Part shown: in pieces, positions 60,479 to 64,000 of the stretch | Layout of the letters: each line of letters opens with the position of its first letter | Numbering within the stretch: position 1 is the first letter of the stretch | From: Asticcacaulis sp. YBE204 | Lineage (GTDB): Bacteria; Pseudomonadota; Alphaproteobacteria; Caulobacterales; Caulobacteraceae | Length of the DNA stretch: 64,000 bases | Direction of reading: 5' to 3' | NCBI RefSeq assembly: GCF_000495855.1 | Contig: NZ_AWGF01000009.1 | Location: forward strand, 186,001 to 250,000 | Position numbers and translations under genes: made by a program | Notes under the pieces: model-generated | Told to the model about the DNA's origin: nothing | Databases searched by the model: none | What the model saw: only the letters and a program-made list of their open reading frames with translations

Positions 60479-61794
60479 GCGGTGCCCCCCGGCTGTGTAA
60501 AGCCCAATACGCCTTCGTCTTCCAGTCGGTGCATCAGGGCAAACAGCGCGCCTTCCGCGCCCGGTTTGGCGATGAATTGCAGTCCGATCGGCAGGCGCGA
60601 CGTCTTCACCGGTGCCGACACGACCGCCGCGCCGGTCGGCGAAATCGCCTGCGCATAGATACCGAGATTGGCGCGTGCCGAGGCGGGTTTGCCGTCGATA
60701 AGGATCGTCGCCTGATCGATGCGCGGCGCACTGACCGGGGTCGCGGGCGCGACCAATATATCAAACCGATCAAACAGTTTGGCGAATATTTTGCGGTAGA
60801 TATCGCGATAGTGCAGCGCCTTGGCCAGTATCCCCGACGGCAACATGGCCCCAGCGATCAACCGGTCGCGCACGGCCGGATCATAGTCCATCGCCCGCCC
60901 CCGCAAGGTGTTCAGATGCAAAGCCCCGCCCATGGCCGCCGTTATCAAAAACCCCGCCGAACGTCCACCCTCGGCTTCGGGCAATTCGGCCACCCCATCC
61001 GACCCCAGATGCGTCATGACGGTGTCTACGGCGCGCACCGCTTCTGGTGCGGCGTTGCGCTCGAAAAACCCGTCCAACCGCGCCACGCGCAAACCGTCAG
61101 CCTCACCGCTCAAAGTCGTGCCGGACAGAACCTCGTACAACACTTTCAGATCGCGGCTGGTGCGGGCAAACGGCCCGACCGCATCGAGCAGTTCCACAAA
61201 TGGAAACACCCCGTCGAGCGGGATGGCTTCGTCGGCGGGCCGCATCCCCCACACGCCGCAGAGCGACGCCGGAACGCGCACGGAGCCATTGGTGTCCGAG
61301 CCCAGCGACAGGGGCACGAACCCCGCGGCGACGCTGGCCGCCGATCCGCCGGACGAGCCGCCGGCCAGCCGTTCCGGATCGTGTGGATTTCTGGTCGTGC
61401 CGAAATGGGCGTTGACGGTGGCGAACCCATAGGCGAATTCGTCCATGTTCAGGGTGCCGATCAGGATCGCGCCCGCCGCCTTCATCCGGCGCACCGCCTC
61501 GGCGTCTTGTACCGCTGCCGGGGCGCCGATCCGCAATCGCGCGCCTGCCGTGGTCACCTGCCCTGCCACGTCGAACAGATCCTTGACCGCGAACGGCACC
61601 CCGGCCAAAGGCCCGGTGATGCGGCCTTCGTCCACCGCCTGCGCGTCGTCAAGCGGGCTATCGAACATTCGCGTAAAGGCATTGAACGGATCGGTACGCG
61701 CGGCCTCGAGCGCCTGCGCGACCACAGCGCGCGCGGTGACTTCACCGCGGCGGATGCGGTCGGCCAGGTCCAGCGCTGAGGTGTATTCGCTCAT
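60475..61794 (-). CDS. hpxY: AtzE/HpxY-like amidase
   Basis: 439 residues, amidase-signature family. Catalytic Lys in GVPFAVKDLFD, the cis-Ser and nucleophile Ser in AGGSSGGSAASVAAG and SLGSDTNGSVRVPASLCG. Typical AtzE feature: very close coupling to a small AtzG/HpxX gene, here by a 4-base overlap. Its exact substrate in purine breakdown is not established; a ureido or amide acid such as oxalurate or a related compound is possible (inference). Confidence 0.87.
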   Translation of the reverse strand: MSEYTSALDLADRIRRGEVTARAVVAQALEAARTDPFNAFTRMFDSPLDDAQAVDEGRITGPLAGVPFAVKDLFDVAGQVTTAGARLRIGAPAAVQDAEAVRRMKAAGAILIGTLNMDEFAYGFATVNAHFGTTRNPHDPERLAGGSSGGSAASVAAGFVPLSLGSDTNGSVRVPASLCGVWGMRPADEAIPLDGVFPFVELLDAVGPFARTSRDLKVLYEVLSGTTLSGEADGLRVARLDGFFERNAAPEAVRAVDTVMTHLGSDGVAELPEAEGGRSAGFLITAAMGGALHLNTLRGRAMDYDPAVRDRLIAGAMLPSGILAKALHYRDIYRKIFAKLFDRFDILVAPATPVSAPRIDQATILIDGKPASARANLGIYAQAISPTGAAVVSAPVKTSRLPIGLQFIAKPGAEGALFALMHRLEDEGVLGFTQPGGTA

Positions 61795-61952
61795 TCGCCC
61801 TCGGCTTTGGAGAGATAGCCTTCAAGCACGGTCGCGTGCTTTTCCAGCAAGGTCAGATTTTCAACGACACCGGCTTCGCATTCGAGCGGCAGATCGAGAT
61901 GCAGGTAAGCCGCCGCGCCCTTACGTAAGGCCGAATATGCGGTGTCGTCCAT
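61791..61952 (-). CDS. hpxX: AtzG/HpxX-like small subunit (DUF4089)
   Basis: About 53 residues: MDDTAYSALRKGAAAY, then LDLPLECEAGVVENLTLLEKHATVLEGY. The ATG at 61952 has AGAGGG at 6 bases; an ATG two codons upstream is too close to it, and the longer frame to 62030 has no support. DUF4089 proteins form a complex with AtzE-type amidases. First gene of the long purine array. Confidence 0.85.
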   Translation of the reverse strand: MDDTAYSALRKGAAAYLHLDLPLECEAGVVENLTLLEKHATVLEGYLSKAEGE

Positions 61953-62159
61953 GCTCATCCCTCTGCGTCCGCCCGTGCGCCAAATGCTTACGGGGGTAAC
62001 CATTAGGGACAGATTGCGCGGCACTGGCAAGCGGCATTTTCATTTTTGCCCCGCCTTGCGACACCGCACCTGTTCTTTACAGATAACAAGTCTGAAATCC
62101 GCTGAAACCTTGCGCGGTTTCCGCAAGGGTAAAACCTTATCTGCTCAGGGAGACCCTCC
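61953..62159. promoter_or_regulatory. Divergent promoter region of the purine array and the small membrane protein
   Basis: About 207 bases. It includes a hairpin CCTTGCG-N7-CGCAAGG at 62108-62128 with an overlapping dyad GAAACC / GGTTTC. The promoter of the minus-strand purine array should lie here. I see no recognisable regulator box. Confidence 0.45.
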
Positions 62160-62357
62160 ATGGCGATGTTTCAGACCGAACACGATATTCCGCCGCGCGA
62201 TACCGGCAGCCAGACCTTGCTGGTGCTCGTCGCCCTGGCCGTCATCATCGTGGTCAGCGTCGCCGTCGCCCTTCTGATCCCCGATCCGCGCACCGAGCCG
62301 AGACCCGTCGATGTACTGGCGCAACAAAGCTCGCAGACATCACCTTCCTCTAACTGA
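62160..62357 (+). CDS. Small single-span membrane protein, unknown function
   Basis: 65 residues. One membrane helix (residues about 18-41, LLVLVALAVIIVVSVAVALL) with a short polar start and a Pro/Ser-rich tail. The ATG at 62160 follows CAGGGAGA. I do not recognise a family. The 3' end overlaps the convergent AraC gene by 8 bases. Confidence 0.65.
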   Translation: MAMFQTEHDIPPRDTGSQTLLVLVALAVIIVVSVAVALLIPDPRTEPRPVDVLAQQSSQTSPSSN

Positions 62358-63261
62358 CCGCTTCGGTTACCGCGAAGCGCTCGCGGTTCTGCGCCCATAG
62401 CCCCGCATCCCGGATCGGGGGCGCGCCGAACAGACGTTTGTATTCACGCGAAAATTGCGACGGGCTGTCGTAACCGACGCTGTGACCGGCATTGGCGGCG
62501 TCCAGGCCGTGGACCAGAATAAGCTGCCGGGCCTCCTGAAGCCTGAGCTGTTTGTGATATTGCAACGGGCTCATCAGGGTCACGGCCTTGAAATGCGCAT
62601 GCAGCGACGAGGCCGACATAGACGCCGCTTCGGTCAGGGCCGACATGCGAAACGGCCGGCTGTAATTGTCCTTCAGCCAGCGGATCGCCCGATTCACCCG
62701 CGTCAGTCGCCCGTCCGAAGCCGCGATCTGGCGCAGGCGGCGGCCCTGTTCGCCCTGAAGCAACAGATAGAGGATTTCGCGCTCGACCAGCGGCGCCAGC
62801 ATGGCCAGGTCGCGCGGACGATCAAGCAAGCCCGCCAGTCGCAAACAGGCATCGGCCAGACGCTCATCCACCTCGTCGACACGCAGACTGGCCTCCAGCA
62901 TTTCGCCCGACGACGGGGCGTTGAGGCCTAGAATCAGATCGCCCAGCAAGGCCGCGTCCAGCGTCAGCATCAGACACAGATAGGGTTTTTCGGGTGAGGC
63001 CACCGTCACCTGACCCGTGGCGGGAACATCGACCGATACAGTGAGATACTGCCCGCCTTTGTACGCATAGAGATGGTTGCCCACCATGACTTCCTTGGCG
63101 CCCTGCACCATGACGCAGGCCGCCGCGACATAGTGGGTCGGCATGGGTTCGGTGGGCTGATCGCTGCGGATCAGATATAGGCGCGGATAGGCTGTTTCAA
63201 ACGTCCCGCTGCCGGGGGTATGGGCCATGAGGATGTCGCTCAGGCGGTTCAAACTATCCAT
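62350..63261 (-). CDS. AraC-family regulator with AraC_N (CuxR-type) domain
   Basis: About 303 residues from the ATG at 63261; a GTG at 63312 is the alternative. N-terminal sensor domain of the AraC_N type (YPRLYLIRSDQPTEPMP, CVMVQGAKEVMVGNHLYAYKGGQYL). C-terminal double helix-turn-helix (FRMSALTEAASMSASSLHAHFKAVTLMSPLQYHKQLRLQEAR, VGYDSPSQFSREYKRLFG). Regulators of this type usually sit beside, and control, a short-chain dehydrogenase, as here with the divergent gene at 63454. Confidence 0.9.
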   Translation of the reverse strand: MDSLNRLSDILMAHTPGSGTFETAYPRLYLIRSDQPTEPMPTHYVAAACVMVQGAKEVMVGNHLYAYKGGQYLTVSVDVPATGQVTVASPEKPYLCLMLTLDAALLGDLILGLNAPSSGEMLEASLRVDEVDERLADACLRLAGLLDRPRDLAMLAPLVEREILYLLLQGEQGRRLRQIAASDGRLTRVNRAIRWLKDNYSRPFRMSALTEAASMSASSLHAHFKAVTLMSPLQYHKQLRLQEARQLILVHGLDAANAGHSVGYDSPSQFSREYKRLFGAPPIRDAGLWAQNRERFAVTEAVS

Positions 63262-63453
63262 GAGATTTGGCCATGTATGCGGTTCCTTATACGCGATCCG
63301 CTTATGCCTCACGCGACGGACTGGCGAAAGCGCATCTCAGCACAATTTGGAGGATCGTGCAATCATGGCGGCGCATCGCTCTACCGCCTCGGACCTGGAA
63401 TAGGCGAGGATGAGGGCACGGCGGATCGACCGCCTGTTGAAAGGAAATCCTCC

Positions 63454-64000
63454 ATGTCTAATCTGTCGTCAAAAGTCATCCTGATCACCGGCGCGTCGAG
63501 CGGTATCGGCGAAGCGACCGCCCGTTTGCTGGCTTCAGACGGTGCCAAACTGCTCATCGGCGCGCGCCGTACCGACCGTCTGGAAGCGCTGGTCGCCGAG
63601 ATCACCGCCGAGGGCGGCACGGCGCAGTTCGCCGCACTTGATGTCACCGACCCCGACAGCGCCAAAGACTTTGCCGACAAAGCCATCGAAGCTTACGGCC
63701 GCATCGACGTCATGATCAACAATGCCGGCGTCATGCCGCTGTCGCCGCTCAACGCCCTGAAAATGGACGAGTGGAACCGCATGATCGACGTCAATGTGAA
63801 GGGCGTCCTGCACGGTATCGCCGCCACCTTACCGCATTTCGAAGCGCAAGGGTCGGGCCATATGATCAATATCGCCTCGATCGCGGCGCACGGTGTGTGG
63901 CCGACCTGCGCGGTCTATAGCGCGACCAAATATGCGGTGTGGGCCATTTCCGAAGGCCTGCGTCAGGAAAGCCAGACCGTGCGCGTCACGACCATCTGCC
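63454..64000 (+). CDS. Short-chain dehydrogenase/reductase, 3' end beyond window
   Basis: 182 residues visible. Classical SDR: TGASSGIGEATARLL binds the cofactor, LDVTDPDS, NNAGVMPLSPL, the Ser in NIASIAAHGV and the YSATK Tyr/Lys pair at the active site. ATG at 63454 after GAAAGGAAATCC. It belongs to the YdfG/serine-dehydrogenase-like group often found with AraC_N regulators. Substrate unknown. Confidence 0.92.
   Translation, partial: MSNLSSKVILITGASSGIGEATARLLASDGAKLLIGARRTDRLEALVAEITAEGGTAQFAALDVTDPDSAKDFADKAIEAYGRIDVMINNAGVMPLSPLNALKMDEWNRMIDVNVKGVLHGIAATLPHFEAQGSGHMINIASIAAHGVWPTCAVYSATKYAVWAISEGLRQESQTVRVTTIC

Noticed and set aside
1-64000. CRISPR arrays, tRNA or rRNA genes, prophage or insertion-sequence genes
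   Set aside because: No regularly spaced repeats, no cloverleaf-like segments and no integrase or transposase frames were recognised in the gaps between genes.

Overview
The window is a dense, GC-rich stretch of a Gram-negative chromosome. Two TonB-dependent receptors, a TonB, an MCE/Mla-type lipid transporter, xylan-side-chain enzymes and typical alphaproteobacterial palindromic repeats suggest an alphaproteobacterium, most likely Caulobacterales (an Asticcacaulis- or Caulobacter-like bacterium). The taxonomy is inference from gene content. There are about 52 protein genes and no rRNA, tRNA, CRISPR array, transposase or phage gene that I can see.

Layout. (1) 1-3284: the end of a two-component system and two small secreted proteins of unknown role. 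(2) 3291-13576: an iron-acquisition island. It holds a pair of palindromic repeats, then tonB and a DUF4198 protein, a Fiu/PiuA-like catecholate receptor, PiuC, an FMN alpha-hydroxy-acid oxidase, and, behind a good Fur box, a PepSY / DUF2271 / ApbE / flavodoxin-reductase operon that looks like a trans-membrane electron line. (3) 13580-18017: a thioesterase, a DUF3253 protein, and an MCE (Mla-type) operon mlaE-F-D plus auxiliary lipoprotein. (4) 18007-21242: a LysR regulator facing a DJ-1/PfpI protein, an ABM monooxygenase and an aldo-keto reductase. (5) 21246-25322: a GH115 alpha-glucuronidase and a D-mannonate dehydratase, both steps of glucuronoxylan use. (6) 25312-30799: a periplasmic molybdenum aldehyde oxidoreductase (paoABC), its maturation factor paoD and a mocA-like cofactor cytidylyltransferase. 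(7) 30867-35352: a secreted alpha/beta hydrolase and a large TonB receptor. (8) 35415-40040: dctA with dctB and dctD, sharing a control region that carries a tandem dyad. (9) 40107-42152: a GH43 glycosidase. (10) 42153-61952: a large purine catabolic block. (11) 62160-64000: a small membrane protein, an AraC regulator and the start of a short-chain dehydrogenase.

The purine block reads as one route. A secreted HAD phosphatase, a nucleoside hydrolase and a ribokinase take nucleotides or nucleosides to base plus ribose-5-phosphate. Adenine deaminase and guanine deaminase feed XdhABC, giving urate. UraH, UraD and PuuE carry hydroxyisourate on to allantoate. HpxK- and HpxJ-like enzymes and HpxW/X/Y/Z-like proteins take allantoate on toward oxalurate, oxamate and oxalate. 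None of the known urate-oxidising enzymes is seen. Instead, the UraD reading frame continues into an FMO-type FAD/NAD(P)H domain, which is the best candidate for the missing step and the main novelty of the window.

Two genes of this block, uraD-FMO and hpxK, carry in-frame copies of the palindromic repeats that otherwise sit between genes. In the first case the repeat forms the exact junction between the two enzyme domains.
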